A stretch of 64,000 nucleotides of DNA. Origin: an uncultured Bacilli bacterium (GTDB taxonomy: Bacteria > Bacillota_I > Bacilli_A > RFN20 > CAG-826). Below, in pieces: positions 9,294 through 18,972 of this stretch. The stretch's first letter is position 1. The number at the start of each line of letters is the position of its first letter. Under the pieces are notes generated by a model, which ran no database searches, was not told the origin of the DNA, and worked only from the letters and a program-made list of their open reading frames with translations. The translations under genes were made by a program, and so were the position numbers. Location of the stretch: NCBI GenBank assembly GCA_934140155.1, contig CAKPBC010000001.1, forward strand, positions 1 through 64,000, given 5' to 3'.

Positions 9294-12164
9294 CTAGTAA
9301 TTACCACTATTAAATTTGTCTTTTCTAGCTTTTTCTTTAGCTAAAACTTCTTTTAAATATTTTCCGGTATAAGATTCTTCAACTTTAGCAACTTGTTCTG
9401 GTGTTCCAGTAGCAACAATTGTGCCGCCTCTGTTTCCACCTTCTGGTCCTAAATCAATAATATAGTCAGCAACTTTAATAACATCTAAATTATGTTCAAT
9501 AATAACAACACTATCACCATTATTAACAATACGTTGCAATACGGTAATTAAGCGAGATACATCATCAGTATGTAAGCCAGTCGTTGGTTCATCAAGAATA
9601 TAAAGTGTTTTTCCTGTTGGTCTTCTTTGTAATTCATAAGCTAGTTTTACACGTTGTGCTTCACCACCTGATAGTGTCGTTGCTGGCTGTCCTAACTTAA
9701 CATATCCTAAACCGACATCAAATAATGTTTGCAAACGTCTTTTTATGTTTGGCCTATTTTCAAAGAATTCTAATGCATCTTCAATAGTCATGTCTAAAAC
9801 TTCAGCAATATTTTTGCCTTTATATGTGCATAATAAAGTCTCTTCATTATATCTTTGTCCATCACAATGTTCACATTTAACATAAACATCTGGTAAGAAG
9901 TTCATATTAATTCTTGTGACACCGGCACCTTCACAGTTTTCGCATCTTCCACCAGGAACATTAAATGAAAATCTGCCTTTATCAAACCCACGTGCTTTTG
10001 CTTCGACACTTTGAGCAAACAAATCACGAATATCATCAAATACTTTCGTATATGTTGCCGGATTACTTCTTGGTGTTTTACCAATTGGCTCTTGAGAAAC
10101 ATTAATAACTTTATCAATATTTTCTAATCCTTCAATTGAAGAATATTTTCCCGGCGTAACCATTGTATCTTTATTTAAATATTTATATGTGGCTTTCCAT
10201 AAAATCTCGTTTACTAATGATGATTTTCCTGATCCGGATACACCAGTAACAAGTACCATACATCCTAAAGGAATTTTAACATTAACATTTTTTAAGTTAT
10301 TTTCTTTAGCACCTTTTATATAAATATATTTACCATTACCTTTTAATCTTGCTGGCGGCAAAGGGATAAATTTCTTTCCGCTTAAATATTGACCAGTAAT
10401 TGATCTCTCACAGTTCATAATATCATTAACACTACCTGCGGCCACAACTTCTCCACCATGACTTCCGGCACCTGGCCCAATATCAACAATATAATCCGCA
10501 GCACGCATTGTGTCTTCATCATGTTCTACAACAATAAGCGTATTACCTAAATCAACCATTTCTTTAAGTGCTTTAATAAGTCGGTCATTATCACGTTGAT
10601 GTAAACCAATACTTGGTTCATCTAATACATATAAAACACCAGATAATTTTGAACCAATTTGAGTGGCTAATCTAATTCTTTGTGATTCTCCACCTGATAA
10701 AGTCATAGACATACGTGCCAAAGTTAAATAATCTAATCCTACTGATATTAAAAATTGCGCACGATTTCTAATCTCTTTTAAAACCATCTTAGCTATCTCT
10801 AATTGTGTATTAGTTAAAGTTTTTTCAGTTTCATCAATAAATTTAAGTAAATCACTTATAGAAAGTAATGTAACTTCATAAATATTTAAACCATTAATGC
10901 GAACAGAAAGTACTTCATCCGATAAACGCGCACCATGACATGTCATACATTCATAGTCACGCATAAATCTTCCATACCATTCACGAGTCATATCAGATTG
11001 TGTTTCTTGATATAATCTTTCTACTTTTTTAGCTACACCTTCAATAAAATTATTACGATGATTTACGTTTCCAGAAGATGAAACTAAAGTATAAGCATGA
11101 GGAACTGGTGAACCCACAAACACAATCTTTTTTTGTTCTGGAGTTAAATCTTTAAAAGGAATATTCATAGGGATTTTATATAATTTACAAAGCATTTCAA
11201 AATCTTGCCAATCAAGATTTTTAGTTCCGACAATATTTTTATAAAATACAATTGCCCCTTGGTTAATACTTAATTCTTGATTAGGAACTAAAAGGTCTTC
11301 CGCTGCTTGTCTTTTTATTCCTAAACCATGACAATCCGGACAACATCCCATAGGTGAGTTAAAAGAAAATAAACGTGGTTCTAGATGTGGTACTGAAAAT
11401 CCACAATATTTACAAGTATGATGCTCAGATAATAATTTTTCTTCATTATTAAGCATTAAAATAACATAACCATGTGACCAGTCTAAAGCAATATCAAGAG
11501 CATCATAGATTCTGCTTCTAGAATCTTCCTTTAAAACAATACGATCTACAACAATATCAATGTTATGACGTTTATTTTTTTCTAATTCTGGCACTTCATT
11601 AATACGCATTAATTCGCCATCTACTCTTAATCTTTCAAAACCTGATGCCTTAATTTTATTTAAATTATCTTTATGAGTTCCTTTTTCACTTCTAACAACA
11701 GGGGATATAATTTGCACTCTTGTGCCTAATTCACATTTATAAATAATATCCACCATTTCACGTGGAGTAAAAGCTACAATGGGTTCATGATGTGTAGGGC
11801 AATATGGCACACCAACACGCGCAAATAACAAACGTAAATAGTCATATATTTCTGTTACTGTTCCTACGGTTGAACGTGGGTTATGTGATGTAGTTTTTTG
11901 ATCAATCGCAATAGCAGGTGATAATCCTTCGATAGCGTCAACATCTGGTTTTTCTACATTACCTAAAAATTGACGGGCATAACTACTTAACGACTCAATA
12001 TATCGTCTTTGTCCTTCATTAAAAATTGTATCAAACGCTAATGTCGATTTACCAGAACCTGATAATCCCGTAAAAACCACAAATGAATCTTTTGGTATTG
12101 TAAGCGATATATCTTTAAGGTTATTTTCTCTTGCACCTTTTATTACTATATTATTATTTTTCAT
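9294..12164 (-). CDS. uvrA: Excinuclease ABC subunit A
   Basis: Damage-recognition ATPase of nucleotide excision repair. The 956 residues carry two ABC modules: Walker A GLSGSGKST near residue 34 and GVSGSGKSS in the second half, each with an LSGGE signature (LSGGESQRIRL, LSGGEAQRVKL). There are three zinc-type cysteine clusters, including CKYCGF...CCPDCHG, and the C-terminal CENCEGAG...CEHCDG typical of UvrA. The start follows GAGGTGAGTAGTA. No uvrB is adjacent. It leads the uvrA-lgt-trxB-dipeptidase-whiA run; the gap to lgt is 42 bp. Confidence 0.98.
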   Translation of the reverse strand: MKNNNIVIKGARENNLKDISLTIPKDSFVVFTGLSGSGKSTLAFDTIFNEGQRRYIESLSSYARQFLGNVEKPDVDAIEGLSPAIAIDQKTTSHNPRSTVGTVTEIYDYLRLLFARVGVPYCPTHHEPIVAFTPREMVDIIYKCELGTRVQIISPVVRSEKGTHKDNLNKIKASGFERLRVDGELMRINEVPELEKNKRHNIDIVVDRIVLKEDSRSRIYDALDIALDWSHGYVILMLNNEEKLLSEHHTCKYCGFSVPHLEPRLFSFNSPMGCCPDCHGLGIKRQAAEDLLVPNQELSINQGAIVFYKNIVGTKNLDWQDFEMLCKLYKIPMNIPFKDLTPEQKKIVFVGSPVPHAYTLVSSSGNVNHRNNFIEGVAKKVERLYQETQSDMTREWYGRFMRDYECMTCHGARLSDEVLSVRINGLNIYEVTLLSISDLLKFIDETEKTLTNTQLEIAKMVLKEIRNRAQFLISVGLDYLTLARMSMTLSGGESQRIRLATQIGSKLSGVLYVLDEPSIGLHQRDNDRLIKALKEMVDLGNTLIVVEHDEDTMRAADYIVDIGPGAGSHGGEVVAAGSVNDIMNCERSITGQYLSGKKFIPLPPARLKGNGKYIYIKGAKENNLKNVNVKIPLGCMVLVTGVSGSGKSSLVNEILWKATYKYLNKDTMVTPGKYSSIEGLENIDKVINVSQEPIGKTPRSNPATYTKVFDDIRDLFAQSVEAKARGFDKGRFSFNVPGGRCENCEGAGVTRINMNFLPDVYVKCEHCDGQRYNEETLLCTYKGKNIAEVLDMTIEDALEFFENRPNIKRRLQTLFDVGLGYVKLGQPATTLSGGEAQRVKLAYELQRRPTGKTLYILDEPTTGLHTDDVSRLITVLQRIVNNGDSVVIIEHNLDVIKVADYIIDLGPEGGNRGGTIVATGTPEQVAKVEESYTGKYLKEVLAKEKARKDKFNSGNY

Positions 12165-12230
12165 TACTACTCACCTCATAAAACATTTTATAACAAACAT
12201 AAAATAATTAAACAATTTTTGTTCAAAAAA

Positions 12231-12250
12231 GCAATCAAATTATTGATTGC
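12231..12250 (-). terminator. Terminator of the PH-like membrane protein gene
   Basis: Eight-bp stem GCAATCAA/TTGATTGC with a four-base loop, then a run of six T on the minus strand. The stop codon of the gene lies in the loop. Confidence 0.82.
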
Positions 12251-12974
12251 TTTGTTCTTCTTCTACTTTTTCTTTTTTTTCACCAATCGCACTATGAATT
12301 TTATCATTAACTACCGGCTTAGGTGTAACTGGTTCAGTATCCACTCTTTTTACTTCTTTTTGTTTTTCTACAATTTTATTATCAAGAGTTTTCTTTTCCA
12401 CATTGAAATTTTCTTTTGTTTTGCTACCATTATCATCGGTTTTAGTTACTTCGATTGTGGCTCCAAACAATATTTGAAGAAGCATACCAATTACTTGGTT
12501 TCCGCCTTTCATCTTTTTCATTTCATATATCTTATTCGCTGTATGAATTTCTATCGTTGCTACTCCAGCATAATTCTCATCCTCATCTTTACGCATCGCA
12601 ACACCTAATACTGATGGGAAAAGAATTGTAGTAATAATATTACCTTGCGCAATTAGCACACGTCTATTAGTTAGATAAACAGAATACTTCTTATTGTTAT
12701 TTAATTTATGAATAAATATACAAAAAACAATAAATATCCAAAGCGCCATTATGCCTATAAATATATATTCTACAAAAGGATATTTAGTCAAAAATTCAGT
12801 TACAATAGCAGGTAGCACCTTTAAATTAATAAGAACTAAAGGAACCGCTAATAAAATAATTGGAATTAAAAAATTTACAATTGCCCAACCAACAATTGGT
12901 GATTTTTGAGATGCCATTTTAATAACGCTTTCATCTTTAAGCATCGTGTTTTTAATAGATTTTGGAAATGTCAT
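12240..12974 (-). CDS. Membrane protein with bacterial PH-like domain
   Basis: A 244-residue protein, possibly peripheral to envelope function. Two hydrophobic segments (about residues 30-50 and 70-92) are followed by NKKYSVYLTNRRVLIAQG, the opening strand pattern of bacterial pleckstrin-homology (bPH/YdbT-like) domains, then a charged, Lys/Glu-rich tail (about 185-244) likely to be disordered. Start at ATG 12972-12974 behind GAGGATCTAAAT. The first about 20 codons of the longer open frame overlap the likely promoter and are left out. No function can be assigned beyond membrane association. Confidence 0.72.
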   Translation of the reverse strand: MTFPKSIKNTMLKDESVIKMASQKSPIVGWAIVNFLIPIILLAVPLVLINLKVLPAIVTEFLTKYPFVEYIFIGIMALWIFIVFCIFIHKLNNNKKYSVYLTNRRVLIAQGNIITTILFPSVLGVAMRKDEDENYAGVATIEIHTANKIYEMKKMKGGNQVIGMLLQILFGATIEVTKTDDNGSKTKENFNVEKKTLDNKIVEKQKEVKRVDTEPVTPKPVVNDKIHSAIGEKKEKVEEEQSNQ

Positions 12975-13071
12975 ATTTAGATCCTCTTTTCTGTTATTGT
13001 AACATAATTTTATTAGGCATGTTACATAATACAATTTTATTTTAAATCATTTTTCCAATTTTATACAAAAA

Positions 13072-13093
13072 GCTCTCCATTTTCATGAAGAGC
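13072..13093 (-). terminator. Terminator of nifJ
   Basis: Nine-bp stem (one G-T pair) capped by a GAAA tetraloop, followed by TTTTTG on the minus strand, just after the nifJ stop. Confidence 0.85.
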
Positions 13094-13111
13094 CTATGCA
13101 TAAATTAATTT

Positions 13112-16100
13112 TTATTCTTCGATATTAGCCGCTAAACGTTTTAAACGTTTCCATCTTGCTTTAGCATCATCACATGATTTTGTGAGTAATTCTTCAGCAT
13201 GTTCTGGATTAACTTTTGGTAATTGAGAGAATCTAGTTTCGCCCATTACGAAATCACGGAATAAATCAAAGTTAGGTTCTTTGCAATCTAATTGCATTGG
13301 ATTCTTACCTTGTTTTTCAAGACGTGGATCGTAACGGAAGATTGGGAAATATCCACATTCAACTGCTGCCTTTTCAACACGTTGAGCATTACTTAATCCA
13401 CCTTTAATACCATGGTTAGCACATGGAGAGTAAGCAATAATTAATGATGGTCCATCATAACTTTCTGCTTCTTTCATTGCTTTAATAGCTTGCATTGGGT
13501 TAGCGCCTAAAGAAATTTGTGCAACATAAACTGTTCCATAAGCCATAGCCATCATTGCAAGTGACTTTTTAGCGGTCTTTTTACCAGATGCAGTAAATTT
13601 AGCAATTGAACCAGCTTGAGAAGATTTAGAAGATTGTCCACCAGTATTCGAATATACTTCTGTATCAAGTACTAATATATTAACATCTTCATCATTAGCA
13701 ATAACGTGATCAACACCACCATAACCGATATCATAAGACCAGCCATCGCCACCAACAATCCAAACAGATTTATCAATTAAATCACGTTCGAATTCTAATA
13801 CTTTCTTAACTTCTTCGTTTTTACTTGCTTTTACTAAAGAAACTAAGTCTTTAACAAATGTTCTAACAAGTTCACGATTTTTGAAGTTAGTAATATATTT
13901 TTCAATTAATTCTTTTAATTCAGGTTCTACTTGATCTTTAGTTTCAGTGAAAATCTTTAAGATTTGACCAAGCTTATAATTAGTTGCAATACGCATACCA
14001 AAACCAAATTCTGCATTATCTTCAAATAATGAGTTAGCCCAAGCCACACCTTCACCATTTTTATCAGTACAGAATGGTGTTAATGGAGTAGAACCATTAT
14101 AAATTGAAGAGCATCCAGTTGCGTTAGCAACAAGCATATCTTTGCCAAATAATTGCGAAGCTAAACGATAGTAAGGAGTTTCACCACAACCAGCACAAGC
14201 ACCTGATACTTCAGTATAAGGCATTAAGAAACTTGCACCCTTAACTGTTGTAACTGGGAATTTATCTGTTTTATATTCAACATGTTTGAATAAGTATTCT
14301 GCAGCTTCTTCTTGTGGGAATTGAGTCTTAGCTTCAACCATTTCAAGAGCTTTTTTACCCATCTTACCTGGACATTGAACAACACATAATCCACATCCAA
14401 CACAGTTCTTTGGTGAAACTTGAATACGGAATTTTAATCCTTTAACATTTGGTCCGCCCATTGCGTCCATTAAATCATCTTTAGCAATGCTTGGCATGTT
14501 AGCTACTTCTTCTTCATTTAATAAGAATGGACGAATTGTAGCATGTGGACATACGAATGCACATTGATTACATTGAATACAGTTTTCTTTATTCCATACA
14601 GGGACATTATCGGCAATAGAACGTTGTTCACGATAAGTAATATCGTTTTTCATTGTACCATCTAATAACTCCCATTCAGTGAATTTAGATACTGGTAAAT
14701 CATCACCATCAAGTGAACCAATTACATTGACATAACTATCAAAATAATCATCACCAGTTTTATTTATAACACGAGCAACACTTAAATTAATCCATTCTGG
14801 ATCAACTTTAATTTCACGAAGTCCTTCTGCACCAGCATCAATAGCCTTGTAGTTCATTTGGACAATTTCGTCACCTTTTTTAGCATAACTCTTTTTAGCA
14901 AATTTCTTCATCCATTCTTGCGCATCAGCATATGGCATGATGTTTTGATTTAAATAGAAGAATGAAGCTTGTAATGTTGTATTAGTATGACGTCCCATAC
15001 CAATTTCTTTTGCAATTTTATTTGCATCAATCACATAGAATTTTGCTTCTTTTTCCGCTAATTGATGTTTCATTCTATTTGGCATTGATTTAATTAATTC
15101 TTCATCAGTTAAATCAGTATTTAATAAGAATGTTCCGCCTTTTTTCAAGTTCTTTAACATATCAAACTTGTACATATATGTATCAAGTGAGCAAGAAATG
15201 AAATCAGCATTTTGAACATAATAAGTTGAATGAATTGGTGTCTTACCAAAACGTAAGTGAGAACGGGTTACGCCACCAGCTTTACGTGAATCATAAGCAA
15301 AATATGCTTGGGCATATTGATGAGTAGCATCACCAATAATCTTAATAGATGATTTATTAGCAGAAACTGTACCATCAGAGCCTAATCCATAGAATAAACA
15401 TGATGTATAATTTGCTTTAACATGGAATGAATCATCAACAGGTATAGATAAATGAGTAACATCATCATTAATACCTACAGTGAAACTTGTCCATGGCTTT
15501 TCCATATCTAAGAAATCATAAACAGCTTTTACATGTTTTGGTTGAGTATCTTTTGAAGATAAACCATAACGTCCACCAACAAGTACATCAACTTTACGTC
15601 CCATTTGTTCTAAAGCCGCAACAACATCTAAGTATAATGGTTCGCCAGTAGCACCCATTTCCTTAGTACGGTCTAATACCGCAATCTTTTTAACAGTATC
15701 AGGAATAACACTTACTAAGTGTTTAGCAGAGAATGGACGATATAAGTGTACTTTAACAAGACCAACTTTTTGTCCTTCTTTTACTAATTCATCAATTACT
15801 TCTGTTGCAGTTTCAGTAACAGAACCCATAGCGATTATAATTTTAGTAGCGTCTGGTGCACCATAATATGTAAAAGGTGCATAATTACGTCCTGTTAATT
15901 CACTTGCTTTTTTGAAATATTCATCAGCAATATCAACAATCTTATTAAAATGAGCATTTTGTGCTTCTCTACCTTGGAAGTAGATATCATCATTTTCCGC
16001 TCCACCTCTAGTTACTGCATGAGTGTGTGGGTTTAATGCACGAACACGGAATCTATTGAGTGCATCATAATCAATTAAATCCTTCCAAGCACTTTCATCA

Positions 16101-16663
16101 ACAAATTCAACGTTTTGAATTTCATGTGATGTTCTAAATCCATCAAAGAAATGCATAACTGGCGCTTCAGATTTAATAGCAATTAAATGCGCTACTGGAG
16201 CTAAATCAGCAATTTCTTGTACTGAATGTGAACAAATCATTGTAATACCAGTTTGACGTACAGCATAGACATCTTGATGATCGCCAAAAATAGATAATGA
16301 TCTTGTAGCTAATGAACGAGCAGATACATGTAATACTGCTGGTAAAAGTTCACCAACCCATTTATAAATATTAGGAATCATCAACAACAAACCTTGAGAA
16401 GCTGTATATGTTGTAGCTAATGCACCAGCTTGTAATGCACCATGAACTGTACCAGATGCACCAGCTTCAGATTGCATTTCAACAACCTTTACAGTATTTC
16501 CAAAATAATTTAGCTTTCCTTGTGAAGAATAAACATCAACAAGTTCTGCCATAGGGGATGATGGTGTAATAGGGTAAATACCTGCTACCTCAGTGAATGA
16601 GTAAGAAGCAAGTCCTGCCGCTGTATTACCATCAACGGATAAAAATGTTTTTTTAACTTCCAT
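13112..16663 (-). CDS. nifJ: Pyruvate:ferredoxin (flavodoxin) oxidoreductase
   Basis: Single-chain PFOR, 1,183 residues: oxidises pyruvate to acetyl-CoA and CO2 while reducing ferredoxin. Domain order: pyruvate/TPP-binding N-terminus (VAGIYPITPSSPMAE), the long transketolase-like and CoA regions, a two-[4Fe-4S] ferredoxin insert (CIQCNQCAFVCPH and CVGCGLCVVQCPG), then the C-terminal TPP module with CAGCGETPY and GDGWSYDIGYGG. Start at ATG 16661-16663 behind GGAGGTCATT; an upstream in-frame extension of 12 codons has no binding site. It likely supplies reduced ferredoxin to HydABC (58.9-63.0 kb). Confidence 0.97.
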   Translation of the reverse strand: MEVKKTFLSVDGNTAAGLASYSFTEVAGIYPITPSSPMAELVDVYSSQGKLNYFGNTVKVVEMQSEAGASGTVHGALQAGALATTYTASQGLLLMIPNIYKWVGELLPAVLHVSARSLATRSLSIFGDHQDVYAVRQTGITMICSHSVQEIADLAPVAHLIAIKSEAPVMHFFDGFRTSHEIQNVEFVDESAWKDLIDYDALNRFRVRALNPHTHAVTRGGAENDDIYFQGREAQNAHFNKIVDIADEYFKKASELTGRNYAPFTYYGAPDATKIIIAMGSVTETATEVIDELVKEGQKVGLVKVHLYRPFSAKHLVSVIPDTVKKIAVLDRTKEMGATGEPLYLDVVAALEQMGRKVDVLVGGRYGLSSKDTQPKHVKAVYDFLDMEKPWTSFTVGINDDVTHLSIPVDDSFHVKANYTSCLFYGLGSDGTVSANKSSIKIIGDATHQYAQAYFAYDSRKAGGVTRSHLRFGKTPIHSTYYVQNADFISCSLDTYMYKFDMLKNLKKGGTFLLNTDLTDEELIKSMPNRMKHQLAEKEAKFYVIDANKIAKEIGMGRHTNTTLQASFFYLNQNIMPYADAQEWMKKFAKKSYAKKGDEIVQMNYKAIDAGAEGLREIKVDPEWINLSVARVINKTGDDYFDSYVNVIGSLDGDDLPVSKFTEWELLDGTMKNDITYREQRSIADNVPVWNKENCIQCNQCAFVCPHATIRPFLLNEEEVANMPSIAKDDLMDAMGGPNVKGLKFRIQVSPKNCVGCGLCVVQCPGKMGKKALEMVEAKTQFPQEEAAEYLFKHVEYKTDKFPVTTVKGASFLMPYTEVSGACAGCGETPYYRLASQLFGKDMLVANATGCSSIYNGSTPLTPFCTDKNGEGVAWANSLFEDNAEFGFGMRIATNYKLGQILKIFTETKDQVEPELKELIEKYITNFKNRELVRTFVKDLVSLVKASKNEEVKKVLEFERDLIDKSVWIVGGDGWSYDIGYGGVDHVIANDEDVNILVLDTEVYSNTGGQSSKSSQAGSIAKFTASGKKTAKKSLAMMAMAYGTVYVAQISLGANPMQAIKAMKEAESYDGPSLIIAYSPCANHGIKGGLSNAQRVEKAAVECGYFPIFRYDPRLEKQGKNPMQLDCKEPNFDLFRDFVMGETRFSQLPKVNPEHAEELLTKSCDDAKARWKRLKRLAANIEE

Positions 16664-16685
16664 AATGACCTCCAATAAAAAACCA

Positions 16686-16708
16686 TTATAAGTATACAAT
16701 ACTTATAA
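16686..16708. promoter_or_regulatory. Inverted repeat over the nifJ promoter region (candidate operator)
   Basis: Perfect inverted repeat with arms TTATAAGTAT and ATACTTATAA around a 3-nt spacer. A TATAAT -10-like hexamer is part of it (about 16685-16690, minus), 22 bp before the nifJ start, and the -35 is weak. A repressor bound here would cover the promoter. The alr gene diverges from the same intergenic region. Confidence 0.5.
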
Positions 16709-16778
16709 GAAAAATTAAATATTAAAAATCTAAAGTGTACATTTTAATCGCATTTTCATATACTTTATTGGTGATTAT

Positions 16779-17789
16779 ATGCGCGGATATATTGAAATAT
16801 CAAAAAATCAGCTTATTGAAAATTATAAAAGCATCAAAGATAGAGTGAAAAAAGATATCATTTGCGTAGTTAAAAGTAACGCTTATGGCCATGGATTAAT
16901 GGAAATTGTTAAAATTCTAGCCCCTTTATCACCAAAAATGTTCGCTGTATCTTCTTTAGAAGAATGCATGTTAATTCGTAAGGGATTAATATTTATACCC
17001 ATTCTTTTATTAGGAAAATGTGACAATTTTACCTATGCTTATAATTTTAGAATAACACTAAGTGTTATTAGTATTGAATACTTAAAATTACTTAAAAAAA
17101 GCAATCTACCTATCTTTATTCATTTGTTAATCGACACTGGTATGAATAGAGATGGAATAAGAATTGATGAAGTGGATGAGGCTTTAGAAATAATTAATAA
17201 ATCTAAACTAATTTTAAAAGGTGTTTTTACACATTTTACTTCGGACAATAATTATGAAAAACAAAATGAATTATTTAGCAAATGCCTTGCAAAAATACCG
17301 AACAATAGTCTAATCATTCATAGTCAAGCTACTTCTACTTTTTTAAAAGATAATAATTTCACAAATGCAATAAGAATCGGATTAGCGTTATATGGGTTAG
17401 TAGAAGGTCTTGATCTAAGTAAGCCAGTTCTAACACTTAAATCATTAGCAATTAATGAAATCAAAATCAATGCATTAGAGAAAGTATCCTATAATCAAGA
17501 ACCAGTCAATAAAGATGGATATATCTATACAATTCCGTTAGGATATGGGGATGGATTAATTAGGAATCATAAAAATATTGTAGAAGTAAATGGAACGATT
17601 TTACATCAAGTTGGTATTACATGTATGGATCATTTTATGGTATATAGTGAATCACAAATTAATATGAATAATATTTTTATTATAATTGGACAACATCAAA
17701 CTATAAATGATATTGCTAACAAAAATGCCACCATTCCTTACGAAGTGGCAGCAAAACTTTCTAGAAGAATAAAAAGAGTAATAAAATAA
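16779..17789 (+). CDS. alr: Alanine racemase
   Basis: PLP enzyme making D-alanine for peptidoglycan. The PLP lysine is in VVKSNAYGHG (about residue 33); DTGMNRDGIR and FTHFTSDN are typical of the barrel domain; CMDHFMV in the C-terminal beta domain corresponds to the family CMDQ motif. At 336 residues it is shorter than most Alr proteins (about 360-390). The start has a modest binding site (GGTGAT). It diverges from nifJ and its stop nearly meets the stop of the convergent downstream gene. Its presence indicates that the organism builds a cell wall and is not a wall-less mollicute. Confidence 0.93.
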   Translation: MRGYIEISKNQLIENYKSIKDRVKKDIICVVKSNAYGHGLMEIVKILAPLSPKMFAVSSLEECMLIRKGLIFIPILLLGKCDNFTYAYNFRITLSVISIEYLKLLKKSNLPIFIHLLIDTGMNRDGIRIDEVDEALEIINKSKLILKGVFTHFTSDNNYEKQNELFSKCLAKIPNNSLIIHSQATSTFLKDNNFTNAIRIGLALYGLVEGLDLSKPVLTLKSLAINEIKINALEKVSYNQEPVNKDGYIYTIPLGYGDGLIRNHKNIVEVNGTILHQVGITCMDHFMVYSESQINMNNIFIIIGQHQTINDIANKNATIPYEVAAKLSRRIKRVIK

Positions 17790-17790
17790 A

Positions 17791-18054
17791 TTATTGTTTT
17801 AATGTTAATGGATCAAATTCTTGATTAATGGTAATATCATTATCGTCAACAATTAAATAAAAAGTATATTGATTTAAAATATTTATAAATTCTTGTTCTA
17901 AAAAACGCAAAGTCATATTTTCATTAGTAAAAATAATACGATTATGAACTAATTTTGTACGAAATGATAATTTACAACTTTTTGAAACAGCCAATAATAT
18001 ATATTTTTTCTTTAATAGTTCTAACACTTTATCTTCTGAAACAAAATTATCCAT
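17791..18054 (-). CDS. Small hypothetical protein
   Basis: An 87-residue soluble protein that I do not recognise. It begins MDNFVSEDKVLELLKKKY, is rich in Lys, Leu and Asn, and alternates predicted strand and helix, with a single cysteine (SKSCKLSF). ATG 18052-18054 is preferred because AAAGGAG lies eight bases upstream; an in-frame GTG three codons earlier overlaps the spacing region. It sits between the alr 3' end and the tRNA-Lys terminator. Its size is similar to barstar but I see no barstar signature. Confidence 0.6.
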   Translation of the reverse strand: MDNFVSEDKVLELLKKKYILLAVSKSCKLSFRTKLVHNRIIFTNENMTLRFLEQEFINILNQYTFYLIVDDNDITINQEFDPLTLKQ

Positions 18055-18083
18055 AAATGACACTCCTTTTAATATAAATAAAA

Positions 18084-18104
18084 AGCCGTGTAATATACAC
18101 AGCT
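18084..18104 (-). terminator. Terminator after tRNA-Lys
   Basis: Eight-bp stem AGCTGTGT/ACACGGCT (one G-T pair) with a five-base loop and a T-rich tail on the minus strand, 12 bases after the tRNA CCA. Confidence 0.78.
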
Positions 18105-18116
18105 AAATAAGCAAGA

Positions 18117-18192
18117 TGGTGAACCATACAGGATTCGAACCTGTGACCCACTGATTAAGAGTCAGTTGCTCTACCAGCTGAGCTAATGGTCC
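18117..18192 (-). tRNA. tRNA-Lys (anticodon CTT)
   Basis: A 76-nt cloverleaf with the CCA end encoded. The acceptor stem GGACCAT pairs with ATGGTTC; the D arm is AGCTCAGCTGGTAGAGC; the anticodon stem ACTGA/TCAGT holds the loop CTCTTAA (anticodon CTT); the T arm contains GGTTCGAATCC. It is a stand-alone gene with its own promoter and terminator. Confidence 0.97.
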
Positions 18193-18211
18193 GTTTTGCA
18201 TTTAATATATT

Positions 18212-18239
18212 ACTATATCCAATACAATTATTCAAGCAA
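18212..18239 (-). promoter_or_regulatory. tRNA-Lys promoter
   Basis: On the minus strand: -35 TTGCTT (18234-18239), 16-nt spacer, -10 TATAGT (18212-18217), 20 bp before the tRNA 5' end. It directly follows the end of the RNase pseudogene. Confidence 0.55.
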
Positions 18240-18247
18240 TTTTTATA

Positions 18248-18720
18248 TTATTGACAAATTTTTATATGATTTCCGGAAGAAAAAGTTGGCCCCCAATTAT
18301 CATATCCTAAATGTTCTTGCCAATGATCATAATGGTCATAAGTATAAAACACTTTGAACGACATTGTATATACTATTCTATGAGTGCCACGTTTGCTTCC
18401 GCTAGTGCCACTAGAATTAACATCACATTCTGTTAAATTACTATAGTTAGGAAGACATAAGTTGTTGGAGAATCATCGGAATAATTACTAAAATAATCTC
18501 CTCCAATTCTTTCGCTTTTGCCAACGCCAATCCAATGGCGTCTTTTGTAACATAATTATCTGGTAATTTTTTAAATGTCACAAGATATAAGGCAATATCA
18601 TCTTTTGTATAATAATATCCAGATTCCGATAATGTTTTTGGCATGTTTTTATTACCATAAGAATATAAAGATGAACATGCATCAGCGTTATTAGAATTAG
18701 ATGAATTTTTAATGATAAAT
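18248..18720 (-). pseudogene. Decayed barnase-like ribonuclease
   Basis: Three separated reading frames each match successive parts of the intact RNase at 19791-20345. The N-terminal part reads ACSSLYSYGNKN then YYYTKDDIALYLVTFKKLPD; the middle part reads ERIGGDYFSNYSDDS; the C-terminal part reads NLTECDVN, HRIVYTMSFKVFYTYDHY and GYDNWGP, ending in TAA at 18248-18250. At least two frameshifts separate them and no signal peptide or start is recognisable. The Glu, Arg and His catalytic positions survive, so inactivation appears to be by frameshift and looks recent. The 5' boundary is approximate. Confidence 0.8.
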
Positions 18721-18782
18721 CAACACCAATAATTTCATTGCCATGATTACCAAATTCTTCTTTGGTAGGATTTTTTCTCAAG

Positions 18783-18972
18783 GCTATAATGTTTCAATTG
18801 CAGTGCTAACTGCAGAATCTACTGCAGCATCAACGTTAAATGAAGAAATTGCATCAGCACTATCATAAATCATTTTGGTAATAGAAACACTTGCTAAAAA
18901 GTTCCCGGTAGAATGAGCATTAATAAACATTTCAGTATCAATTTCTTGATTGTTAGTTTCTATTACTATAAA
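18783..18972 (-). pseudogene. Orphan reading-frame remnant
   Basis: Directly after the lipoprotein stop at 18973, the minus strand stays open for about 60 codons without a start, including EIDTEMFINAHSTGNF and DAAVDSAVSTAIETL, and ends in TAG near 18783. The composition is protein-like, but I do not recognise the family. It is probably the C-terminus of a lost gene, caught between the lipoprotein and the RNase pseudogene. Confidence 0.4.

Noticed and set aside
17791..18054. Small protein as a barstar-like inhibitor of the nearby RNase
   Set aside because: Size fits, but none of the barstar sequence features can be seen, and it is separated by the tRNA and its terminator.
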